DNA from: DTU072 sp050309775
Lineage (GTDB): Bacteria > Bacillota > Clostridia > Christensenellales > DTU072
NCBI GenBank assembly: GCA_050309775.1
Contig: JBNRMV010000016.1
Coordinates: forward strand, 1-41,211
Length of the DNA: 41,211 bases
Direction of reading: 5' to 3'
The translations under genes and the position numbers were made by a program. Positions 25,419 through 33,164 of the stretch are shown here, in pieces. Position 1 is the stretch's first letter, and the number at the start of each line of letters is the position of its first letter. The notes under the pieces were generated by a model. The model searched no databases. It had not been told where the DNA came from and saw nothing but the letters and a program-made list of their open reading frames with translations.

Positions 25419-27244
25419 TGAAAAAGAACACAAAATCAAACATAAAAGTTTCAGATTATATCCGACTTGGACGGATAAGCATAAAAGCAAGAAAAAAGTC
25501 GACACGAAACACCGTCTTTGGCATGGCATTCGGACTTATTCTGCTTGTTCCTATGATATTCTTTGCGCTGAGTTTTTATATTGATATGGCAAACAAAGTA
25601 AATTCTATCAAAACGGCGTCATGTCTTTCAATACCATTAAAGAACATTAATGACAGCTCCCCGGCCACTGCTTACAAAGCGTATACTCAAGAAAGCATAG
25701 GTGCAGAAGGCTTGCCTGCGTTTGCAAGTTACAATGACCTTATAGGATTGGAAGAAGTTGAAGAGTATATCCTGTCAGAATACTCCAACTTCAACGAATA
25801 CACCTTACAATTAAAAGTCGGCTCAAAAATATACGATTTGGACACTCCACCGGAATCATACTACTTTCATGGCATGAATCAATTAAAAATTATTTATACA
25901 GAGGAATCGACTTGCGACATGTTCACAGCTGCGGAGCTTGCCGACTACAAAAAAATGACGGGTAGCGCCCTGCCCTTTTTAGACATGTGCGACAGCGGCT
26001 TCAGCAAGCAAACAAAAGGTAAGAATGAAATAATCCTTTCCGAAGTATTGCTGAAAAAGTGGGGCATAAAAAATGAAGAAGTGGCAAACAAAAACATCAG
26101 CATCCTTTTCCCGGCCGCAAAGGTAGAGCAGGGACAGTTTTTTCATTACACCATAGACAACGACAATATATCAACAAACGCTTACAAAACGCCCGGAGAA
26201 GATTGGGATATGGACAAGACTTATAATGAAGGCGACCTGGTCAATCTTTACGGCACTTCTTATATCGCGCGCAGAACTACTACGGAAACTCCCGAGCATT
26301 CCGATGATTGGGAGGTTTTGCAGTACCAATTTTATCTTTGCTATGATTACAAGGTTGTCGGCATTCTCAAAGAAGATTTTTTTACATTGCCGAACAAACA
26401 GGAAGAAGCTCACTTTTGGGTAAGCGCAGCTTCCGTATATTATCAGGAAGGAGAACAGAATTATAAGCCCATTGGTTATACAATCACACAAAGGGAAACA
26501 GAAAGTCCGTTGTTGACCTTTGAAGAAAGCATTGAAAATGTCATTCACCGCAACAAAAATCAGCAGTATATGATGCTCATACAACTCTATGCTGACCGCT
26601 ACAATGAAATATGGGACATGAACAACATCACCTACGAACTGAATCGCATGATAATTCAGCTTCAGATGCAGGACTTTGCAAAAATGCACGATGTAGTCAC
26701 CCAAACAAAAGATATGTTAAAGTTGGCTTACGGCTCTATGGACGCAACCAGTTTTGAATCACTCATAACAAATCAAATATATGTTCAGTTCAGTATAATA
26801 AACCGTTTGGGCAGTATAATAATTATCGTGTTTGCTATTACCGGCGGCATAATATTCTTCACCAACATGCTGAATCTGCTGAACACCGTAAGATACTCCG
26901 TAGAAAGCCGAAAAAATTATATCGGCGTCATGAGAGCAATCGGAGCAAAGAGCAGCAGCATTCCAAAACTCTATATTTTTGAAATGCTGATTATTTTCTT
27001 CAAAACTTTTATTTGGGTAGCCATATTCAGCTCTTTGATAGCATACGGAATTAAATATCTCTTAGACAAAATATTTGTATTCATTGAGTACATAGTGCGT
27101 TTTGAAGTAAACTTTTGGTATTTCCCCATTACTTTGGGCGGAGCGTTCTTCATAACCACTTTAATCGGCATTCTTTTTGCAATCACATCTTGCCGAATAA
27201 CGGCATACCAGCCGATATTAAAAACAATGCTAAATGAACTATAA
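25418..27244 (+). CDS. FtsX/MacB-type ABC permease 2
   Basis: 608 residues, longer than its partner. Topology: a helix at about 30-53, an extracytoplasmic domain of about 400 residues (53-460), then helices at about 465-490, 520-545 and 570-597. The coupling motif ESRKNYIGVMRAIGAKSSSI follows helix 2, and the end QPILKTMLNEL fits the family. The extracytoplasmic domain contains two Trp-rich strings (TPGEDWDMDK and TPEHSDDWEVLQ), the second resembling the short carbohydrate-binding/chitin-binding type repeats of surface proteins (YxxGDLVNLYGTSYIARR); this resemblance is by eye. A GAGGTGG ribosome site is at the end of the previous gene. Confidence 0.85.
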   Translation: MKKNTKSNIKVSDYIRLGRISIKARKKSTRNTVFGMAFGLILLVPMIFFALSFYIDMANKVNSIKTASCLSIPLKNINDSSPATAYKAYTQESIGAEGLPAFASYNDLIGLEEVEEYILSEYSNFNEYTLQLKVGSKIYDLDTPPESYYFHGMNQLKIIYTEESTCDMFTAAELADYKKMTGSALPFLDMCDSGFSKQTKGKNEIILSEVLLKKWGIKNEEVANKNISILFPAAKVEQGQFFHYTIDNDNISTNAYKTPGEDWDMDKTYNEGDLVNLYGTSYIARRTTTETPEHSDDWEVLQYQFYLCYDYKVVGILKEDFFTLPNKQEEAHFWVSAASVYYQEGEQNYKPIGYTITQRETESPLLTFEESIENVIHRNKNQQYMMLIQLYADRYNEIWDMNNITYELNRMIIQLQMQDFAKMHDVVTQTKDMLKLAYGSMDATSFESLITNQIYVQFSIINRLGSIIIIVFAITGGIIFFTNMLNLLNTVRYSVESRKNYIGVMRAIGAKSSSIPKLYIFEMLIIFFKTFIWVAIFSSLIAYGIKYLLDKIFVFIEYIVRFEVNFWYFPITLGGAFFITTLIGILFAITSCRITAYQPILKTMLNEL

Positions 27245-27254
27245 GGAGGCAAGA

Positions 27255-28877
27255 ATGAAAAAAATTGTTTTAGTATTAACATTTCTTGCTATTGCGCTTT
27301 TGCTGACAGCATGCGGAGGCAATGAGCTCACATATAACAGCCCCGGCAAAATAATCATAAATGTAACAAATGACGACATTGCTCTGTCTGACATTCAGGT
27401 GTCGGCAACCGACGACGACGCCGAAATAGACAAATCAAACGGCAAAATCTCCATAAGCGTCAGCAACCTGTTGCGAAAACGCGTTACCCTTGCTGCCGAA
27501 GGATATGTAACTCGTACGGTACTTGTGCGAAGTATCGATTATAATGCCGAAGGTATATATGAAACACAGGTAACTCTTGAAGAAAACTATATTTTTCTTG
27601 CGCTGACCATTGTTACAAACGCCGCTGCTGACGCAATAGAATTGACTTCAGACGATATCGTTTCCTTAAATAACAAAGGCAAGGTTTTTGACATTAAATT
27701 TTTGTATGACTCTACCCCCGAACTTACCGTCAGCGCAGAGGGCTATTCTTCTTATACTCTGACATTGAACGAAAGCGAAATTCAAGGCAGAATCAGCGCA
27801 AGGAAAATAATGCTGGTTCCCGCAGACCATACGCTAGTAGAAATTCAACTGACAAGCGGTAAAGATGCATATCTCTATACCAACCCTAACAGACATGTCA
27901 GTTCATTCATTGCAGGCAACAAGACAAGTTTTGCTGTGCCAAAAAACTGTTCCGCCAGCATTTCGGTACAGGACACAATAAACATGTATAATTATGGGAA
28001 TCTTGATATCCCCCGGGAATTGTTAAGTCAAAGCAATTTTTTGAGTTATTCTATTGATGATTTGAGCCTTAACATGAGTTATACAGTTATTCCTTATACG
28101 GGCGACGCTACGACGCAAAGTATCTTATGTGCCATAGCAAAAAAAGACGGGAGCGACTATATTCTTCAAAAAACCATAGAATTTTATGAAATATTTACAG
28201 ATACTGCATATTTTTCCCCAAAAGAGGATTATTACATCTTTGTGATGGGATACGATGGCAAGATAAGGTACAAAGAAATGGATATATCCCATGCTTCACC
28301 TCCTGAACCGTTTTCAGCTCCGAATTTTGAAGTTCGGTTTGAGCAAAGCGACCCGACAATAGACACTTATGTAAAAGTTATCGACATAGCAGGCGACAGA
28401 ACAGATTTCTCGGGGGTAAGATGTACGTCCGACTACGATGAGGAGTTGGGCGAAATATCCGACGGCAATATTTTGCCAATCAATCCTCAAGGATTTTTTC
28501 GTGAGGTTTATTTTTATAACATTCCTGAAGGTTATCGGGCACTGTCTTGGGAGTACTTTACCTCTGAAGATAGGCAAGGCAGTTTTTTATTGACCGGCAT
28601 ATATGAAATAGTAGTTGCGCCAACAATCGATATTTATGTGCATATAGATTCTGCTTCCTCTTATGAAGGCATGAAGATTAACAACATTGCAGACCAGACT
28701 TCATATTATTTTGACGAAAACAACACTGCGTTTGTCAGTGGCTTTGATTTTTCATCATCCTTTTATGTCGATATAGGTAATCACGATTTTTATTCCAGTA
28801 TTGGTTATCTTATCGGAAACTACAAAAAAATTAAACGAAATGAGGCCGGAGAATACCATGTGACCATTAGTTTATGA
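27255..28877 (+). CDS. Large lipoprotein of the ABC exporter operon
   Basis: 540 residues from the ATG at 27255, fixed by AAGGAGG 5 bases upstream; a longer frame from 27234 overlaps the permease gene and has no site. The lipobox LLTAC places the lipidated Cys near residue 20. Residues about 30-110 look like a carboxypeptidase-regulatory-like or PEGA-like beta domain (IIINVTNDDIALSDIQV, then AAEGYVTRTV), with a second similar block at about 115-190 (AEGYSSYTL). The remaining 350 residues are beta-rich and not recognised. As last gene of the operon it may be the exported cargo, an extracytoplasmic partner of the permeases, or a sensor. Confidence 0.75.
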   Translation: MKKIVLVLTFLAIALLLTACGGNELTYNSPGKIIINVTNDDIALSDIQVSATDDDAEIDKSNGKISISVSNLLRKRVTLAAEGYVTRTVLVRSIDYNAEGIYETQVTLEENYIFLALTIVTNAAADAIELTSDDIVSLNNKGKVFDIKFLYDSTPELTVSAEGYSSYTLTLNESEIQGRISARKIMLVPADHTLVEIQLTSGKDAYLYTNPNRHVSSFIAGNKTSFAVPKNCSASISVQDTINMYNYGNLDIPRELLSQSNFLSYSIDDLSLNMSYTVIPYTGDATTQSILCAIAKKDGSDYILQKTIEFYEIFTDTAYFSPKEDYYIFVMGYDGKIRYKEMDISHASPPEPFSAPNFEVRFEQSDPTIDTYVKVIDIAGDRTDFSGVRCTSDYDEELGEISDGNILPINPQGFFREVYFYNIPEGYRALSWEYFTSEDRQGSFLLTGIYEIVVAPTIDIYVHIDSASSYEGMKINNIADQTSYYFDENNTAFVSGFDFSSSFYVDIGNHDFYSSIGYLIGNYKKIKRNEAGEYHVTISL

Positions 28878-28948
28878 AAAACTTTCCACCTTGCTTTTCT
28901 TTGTAATATGTTATAAAATAAAAGTATATTACAAAAGCGAGGTATATC

Positions 28949-31105
28949 GTGATATTTTTGAAAAACAAAAAACTGGTTTTTCTTGCAATAATTATACTTT
29001 TACTAATCACTGGCTTGACGCTGGCTGTTGTGGCATATGTGCCCTCTTTGACAGAGGTCACGGTTGAGGCATACGATGGCATCAAAGCCGAGGATTTTTC
29101 CATAGAAAATGCCGTAATACTTTTCAAATACAGAAACGGCAGTATCAAAACCATGCAAGTTACCGAGGATATGTTGTCAGATGAAGATTTAGCAAAGCTG
29201 ACTACTCCGGGCAGACACACCGTTACCATAAATTATGAAAAACGAAAAAGCGTGCAAACCGAAATAAACCTTTTACGGGGAGCCAAAAGCCAGGTCGTTT
29301 TGAACAGGATTTTGCAAGGATTGCAAAAGACCGCCGTAGACAACAACATAAACGGCGAGTTTGAGTTTTCTGCATATTACCAAAAGCAGGGAGAAGCGCG
29401 CAAAGAATATACGCTTTCGCTGAAATTTACGCTTGACATTGACCAACATGACGGCGCAGAGAACTATCTTGGACTGGAAATAACCGAAGACAAAAATGTA
29501 TTGTTGGGCATTTATTACAAAGATGACAAACAATACCGCCCCAATCTCTATCTGAAATCCGATGGGCCCTTTGTCCCATTGATGAGCAAGACTGAAAATA
29601 AATTTAAGAGCGTGTCCGCTGACGAATATTTTGGCGACGCTAAAGCGCCGACAGAGGAAGAGCTTTGGACTGTGGATTTTATCATTGACAGCGTATTGTC
29701 GTTTGTCGGCGATGCCGGCATGAAGCCTATCGTCAATACAGTGCTGAATTTGTTATTAAACAATGCTGCGCTGTCCGACGACGGTTTGGCGGCGTCTATT
29801 AACATAGATATGAATAACATACTGAAATGGCTGCCGCTTGCCGCACTTGCGCCCGGAATTATGGATACCGCAAACAACTTTTTGAGTTCATTTGTACCTA
29901 ATCTTACCCTAAACGACACATTGAAAGGCATTTCCGAGCCGCCTACATTGCGCCTAAAAGTGCTTTTTGACGACAACGGCGCATTGCGTTCTTTAGATTT
30001 GAAAGACGACCGCAACAATAGCGCCATAAACAACTCTTTGCATTTGTCGGTTGATAAAAAAATAAATGCTGGCATAAATGTGCAAAAAGTTTCCTTACGA
30101 GCCGACGACAGTTCTTTTACTTTGCCCAACGATAAGGGTATCGAGGATTGGGAAGAAGGAGAAGTTTCCTTTGAAAGATGGGTGCTTTGGCAATACAACC
30201 GCATGATAGGCGAAGCGCAGCCACAACCCGACGCGGAGGGCATCATCTCATACCGTGACATAGACTATGTCGGCGATGACAGCGTTTTTCACAAATTAGA
30301 TGTATACCGTCCGCAAGACAAAGGTCAAGACGCTTTGCCCGTTATCATAAACATACACGGGGGCGGCTGGACTGCGGGCAGCAAAGAAGCAACTCTCAGA
30401 TATTGTCAATATCTTTCACTCCAAGGTTTTGCTGTCGTCAACATAAATTATCACCTTTTGCCCCATGCCGTTATGCCCGAGCCTATGCAGGATATATTTG
30501 CTGCATTCAATTTTGTTATGGATGAAGACAATGCCGAGCTGTACGGATTTGACACAGACAATGTCTTTCTTACGGGAGATTCCGCAGGCGGACATTATGC
30601 CATGCTGGCGCTGTCGGTGCTTGTAGACCCCGAATTGTCGGCTCTTTACGGCGTATCCAGTGATATAGCATTCAATGCCGCAGGAGTCAACAGCACGGGA
30701 TTTACCTTCACTGAGGTACTCAAACTGCCCCTGCCCTTTGCGCATTTTTATGTAAATCAGTTTTTCTCCGACGAACTGCCATATACTGCATACAGAGATG
30801 ACCCGAGATATATAGACATGGCGCGGTCTTTGAATTTGGAAAATAACAAAATAGAAAGATTTCCGCCAATGTTTGTTTCCTCCGCACACGGAGATACATT
30901 TAGCGTTCATTCCGACAGACTTATCGACAACCTTGAAAAAGCCGGCGTGGAATATATCTATGACTTCCGCGAATTTGATGACATTGACAACCCCGAAAGG
31001 TACTTTCTTGGACATGACTTTAATATCAATGCCCTTGACTGGACTGTCAGTAAAGCCGTCAACAATGCCCTGTGCGACTTCTTCAAGCAATATTTGACGG
31101 AATAA
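28949..31105 (+). CDS. Membrane-anchored HSL/BD-FAE-type esterase with N-terminal accessory domains
   Basis: 718 residues starting at GTG 28949 (GCGAGG site 6-7 bases upstream). Segments: a transmembrane anchor (about 8-30); a bacterial Ig-like domain (about 34-110, KAEDFSIENAVILFKYRNGS, PGRHTVTINY); a central region (about 115-405) without a family I recognise; and a C-terminal alpha/beta-hydrolase (about 425-718). The hydrolase has the oxyanion motif HGGGW (about 473), nucleophile GDSAGG, a likely acid in SAHGDTFSVHSD, and the likely histidine in LGHDFNI. These are hallmarks of the hormone-sensitive-lipase/carboxylesterase and feruloyl-esterase-like group, so removal of acyl groups from glycans or lipids outside the cell is likely. 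A strong terminator follows. Confidence 0.85.
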   Translation: MIFLKNKKLVFLAIIILLLITGLTLAVVAYVPSLTEVTVEAYDGIKAEDFSIENAVILFKYRNGSIKTMQVTEDMLSDEDLAKLTTPGRHTVTINYEKRKSVQTEINLLRGAKSQVVLNRILQGLQKTAVDNNINGEFEFSAYYQKQGEARKEYTLSLKFTLDIDQHDGAENYLGLEITEDKNVLLGIYYKDDKQYRPNLYLKSDGPFVPLMSKTENKFKSVSADEYFGDAKAPTEEELWTVDFIIDSVLSFVGDAGMKPIVNTVLNLLLNNAALSDDGLAASINIDMNNILKWLPLAALAPGIMDTANNFLSSFVPNLTLNDTLKGISEPPTLRLKVLFDDNGALRSLDLKDDRNNSAINNSLHLSVDKKINAGINVQKVSLRADDSSFTLPNDKGIEDWEEGEVSFERWVLWQYNRMIGEAQPQPDAEGIISYRDIDYVGDDSVFHKLDVYRPQDKGQDALPVIINIHGGGWTAGSKEATLRYCQYLSLQGFAVVNINYHLLPHAVMPEPMQDIFAAFNFVMDEDNAELYGFDTDNVFLTGDSAGGHYAMLALSVLVDPELSALYGVSSDIAFNAAGVNSTGFTFTEVLKLPLPFAHFYVNQFFSDELPYTAYRDDPRYIDMARSLNLENNKIERFPPMFVSSAHGDTFSVHSDRLIDNLEKAGVEYIYDFREFDDIDNPERYFLGHDFNINALDWTVSKAVNNALCDFFKQYLTE

Positions 31106-31133
31106 TAAGAGAACAAATAGTTATCAGAATTTT

Positions 31134-31166
31134 AATCTGTTTTTGCTAGACAAAAACAGATTTTTT
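31134..31166 (+). terminator. Strong intrinsic terminator after the esterase gene
   Basis: 12-bp perfect stem (AATCTGTTTTTG with CAAAAACAGATT), 5-base loop CTAGA, and a T-run at 31161-31166. The likely tRNA -35 element lies inside the loop. Confidence 0.9.
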
Positions 31167-31175
31167 ATCTACAAT
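31147..31175 (+). promoter_or_regulatory. Probable tRNA-Thr promoter overlapping the terminator
   Basis: -35 TAGACA (31147-31152), 17-bp spacer, -10 TACAAT (31170-31175). The expected start near 31182 is 8 bases before the tRNA. The -35 hexamer is the terminator loop plus two bases of its 3' arm. Confidence 0.55.
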
Positions 31176-31189
31176 ATATAAAGCAAGGC

Positions 31190-31265
31190 GCTGGTGTAGC
31201 TCAATCGGCAGAGCGCAGCATTCGTAATGCTGAGGTTGTGAGTTCGATTCTCACTACCAGCTCCA
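31190..31265 (+). tRNA. tRNA-Thr (anticodon CGU)
   Basis: 76 bases including encoded CCA. Acceptor GCTGGTG pairs with TACCAGC (31255-31261), D-stem GCTC/GAGC, anticodon stem CAGCA/TGCTG with loop TTCGTAA (anticodon CGT at 31223-31225), 5-base variable loop, T-stem GTGAG/CTCAC with loop TTCGATT, discriminator T. It reads ACG codons. Confidence 0.97.
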
Positions 31266-31312
31266 AAAATAAGCCCAATTCTTGACCAAAAGTTAAGATA
31301 TGGGCTATTTTT
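31266..31312 (+). terminator. Hairpin terminator after tRNA-Thr
   Basis: GCCCA (31273-31277) pairs with TGGGC (31301-31305), with an inner TCTTgA/TtAAGA arm and a short T-run after it. The rest of the interval to 31546 is AT-rich with no gene I can support. It holds the direct repeat GTACACAAAATAGTACACAA at about 31353-31372. Confidence 0.55.
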
Positions 31313-31546
31313 ATGCCTATTTTTTATTCGTCTAATTTTCCATAATCCGTAATGGTACACAAAATAGTACACAAGTATGAAATTTTTAAATAATAATGCT
31401 TCAAATTGGATGTAAGATTTTGAAGGTTTTAAGCTGTTTTTGATTATTTTTTAACATTTCATTACTGCTTTATAAAACTATTTTTATCCTATAAGGCTGA
31501 TGTTAGGAATTGTCTTTGTAACATTATAAATCAATTTTTAATAATT

Positions 31547-31597
31547 CTAATTCAGACATACAAATGTTATAGCAACTGCAAAACTAAATTTTTTCAT
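31547..31597 (-). pseudogene. 16-codon stub of a secreted-protein gene
   Basis: ATG at 31597 overlaps the stop of the upstream lipoprotein gene by 4 bases (ATGA) and has a strong AAGGAGAG site. It codes MKKFSFAVAITFVCLN then TAG. The sequence reads as the first part of a signal peptide cut short, so this is most likely the 5' remnant of a third gene in the lipoprotein operon. A real micropeptide is less likely. Confidence 0.45.
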
Positions 31598-32394
31598 AAA
31601 TTCTCTCCTTCATCTATCCACCTTCCAAATAATGCAAAATCTGGACCATCTTCATTATAGATATATTCTTCCAAGGTGGGAAAAGGCATATCCTCTTCAA
31701 AATCCCATTTGTTTATAAATTCGAGGTCCGAGTACCAACCATCAAAAATATATCCTTCTCTTTCCGGAATAGGCGGAAGAGTGTTTATCCTTTCACCAAT
31801 TTCAATATCATCGGACCAATAAAAATCTTCAGTACCCATTTGTTTGTTTTCAACTTTGATAAAATAACCTATATTGGGAATTAGTCCTTCTAAAAACCAC
31901 ATATGTATCATTAACGAGGGGCCTAAATATAACTTAACAGTTTCTTTATGCTTTTCTTTCAATTTGCTATAACTAGATGTATCTCTCATCACAATAATCT
32001 TGGGGGTATGCGTTTCTGAAACTTCAAAATCCAAACTGATACTTTTTAAATCACGAGTGTTAATAAAAAGTTTTTGCAATTCTTTACGAAAGCTTAAAGG
32101 ACTATATTCAGGATTACCATAAGGATCTCCTAAATATCCTACATATTTGCCATTAATCTTTTCTGGAATAATTAGCTCCTTAACTTCATAACCCATTTTT
32201 GTGAGTCGACAAATAGCTATTCTTCCCTTATATTCTATACAGTTAAAATAATCTGTTCTAAATAATGTAGGGTCATCAGTATAAAAATTAATTTCATTTT
32301 CTTTTTCATTACTCACAGGAATTAGATTGCACCCTGTCAAAATGAAAATCATCAGAATAATTATGATAGTAAGACTTATTATTTTTTTATACAT
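31594..32394 (-). CDS. Lipoprotein with InlB-type C-terminal repeat
   Basis: 266 residues. Signal peptide with lipobox ILTGC (Cys near residue 22), so a surface lipoprotein. The middle (about 55-130) has a degenerate BspA-like look (ELIIPEKINGKYVGYLG), but clear LRR_5 units are absent. The C-terminus (about 205-260) is an InlB-repeat-like unit with LPPIPEREGYIFDGWYSD and ends ALFGRW. A GGAG site lies 8 bases before the ATG. AT-rich, with many TTA and ATA codons, unlike the backbone genes left of the tRNA. Ligand and role unknown. Confidence 0.75.
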   Translation of the reverse strand: MYKKIISLTIIIILMIFILTGCNLIPVSNEKENEINFYTDDPTLFRTDYFNCIEYKGRIAICRLTKMGYEVKELIIPEKINGKYVGYLGDPYGNPEYSPLSFRKELQKLFINTRDLKSISLDFEVSETHTPKIIVMRDTSSYSKLKEKHKETVKLYLGPSLMIHMWFLEGLIPNIGYFIKVENKQMGTEDFYWSDDIEIGERINTLPPIPEREGYIFDGWYSDLEFINKWDFEEDMPFPTLEEYIYNEDGPDFALFGRWIDEGENL

Positions 32395-32503
32395 AATCTA
32401 TTCTCCAAACAGCTGTCAAAGTGATGTTCCTTAACTCTTCTGCCAATATATAAGTTATATATTCTCCGTTTTCATCTTTCCAACCAGCTAATAATTCGTA
32501 AAT
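32387..32503 (-). pseudogene. Relic of the 3' end of an InlB-repeat surface protein gene
   Basis: Between the two neighbouring CDSs the reverse strand reads IYELLAGWKDENGEYITYIL and on to RNITLTAVW and RIDYV before a TAA. This is the tail of an InlB B-repeat (LxGWxDENG ... ITLTAVW). A TAG sits two codons before the visible part and no start is present, so it is the C-terminal remnant of a lost gene. Its stop overlaps the start of the lipoprotein gene at 32394. Confidence 0.6.
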
Positions 32504-32541
32504 CTATCTTGCTTTCTACGATGAATAATAACTTATCATGA

Positions 32542-33036
32542 TTACAAAGGCCACGTCCATTGAAATTTAGTATTATATACAAATTCCTCAAATGATATTT
32601 CTAATTGAAATTTTGCATCTTGCCCTACAATTTTTAATACATAGTCTCCGCTTGGTAAATCAAGTTGAATCAATCCTTTGTAGGTTTTGTCAATAATAAT
32701 ATATACACTATCATATTGAACCAATACTACTTTAAATCTGCCTTTTTCAATAGTTAAATTAACATCAAAGACAGGATTGTTCGGCAATGAAAGTTTACTA
32801 ATTCCTTTTACTCCACAAAAACGTATTATATCTAATTTAGATTTTCCCAATATGTATGCTTTTTTTGTTGCTGAATTAAATTTACTATTTTCACTAGAAA
32901 TAGAACTATCGTTGTCATATATTTCATTGAATTTATCACTTTGCGCATTATAAACAATAAAAAATATTGAAGTAAATATACAAAACAAAACAAAACCAAT
33001 AAGACCTTTTTTTGTAAACCTAGTTGTTTTTTTCAT
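32542..33036 (-). CDS. Membrane-anchored hypothetical protein
   Basis: 164 residues from the ATG at 33036, preceded by AAAGGAT; a longer in-frame start at 33102 lacks a site. Basic N-terminus (MKKTTRFTKKG), one transmembrane helix (about 12-30), a Ser/Asn/Asp-rich linker, and an extracytoplasmic domain of about 110 residues that looks beta-rich (FKVVLVQYDSVYIIIDK, IQLDLPSGDYVLKIVG). The closing strands recall beta-sandwich modules, but I do not recognise a family. It lies between the large BspA-like gene and the InlB-type lipoprotein genes and is likely part of the same surface cluster. Confidence 0.6.
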   Translation of the reverse strand: MKKTTRFTKKGLIGFVLFCIFTSIFFIVYNAQSDKFNEIYDNDSSISSENSKFNSATKKAYILGKSKLDIIRFCGVKGISKLSLPNNPVFDVNLTIEKGRFKVVLVQYDSVYIIIDKTYKGLIQLDLPSGDYVLKIVGQDAKFQLEISFEEFVYNTKFQWTWPL

Positions 33037-33164
33037 AAATGAATTATCCTTTATATTAATTTTTTTATCCTTTACTTTCTTAACATTACCCGCATCCAAC
33101 AATCATCTTCTAAATACCATGGTGCCAAATAATATTTGCTCTATCAAATTTTGGATAATCAAGC

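Noticed and set aside
29548..31090. Two long reverse ORFs (237 and 224 codons)
   Set aside because: They are antisense shadows of the esterase gene, whose motifs and codon use are clear; their translations look random.
31169..31372. 67-codon reverse ORF with GAGSENRTHNLSITNAALCR
   Set aside because: It is the antisense translation of the tRNA-Thr gene, a well-known false protein seen opposite many tRNAs.
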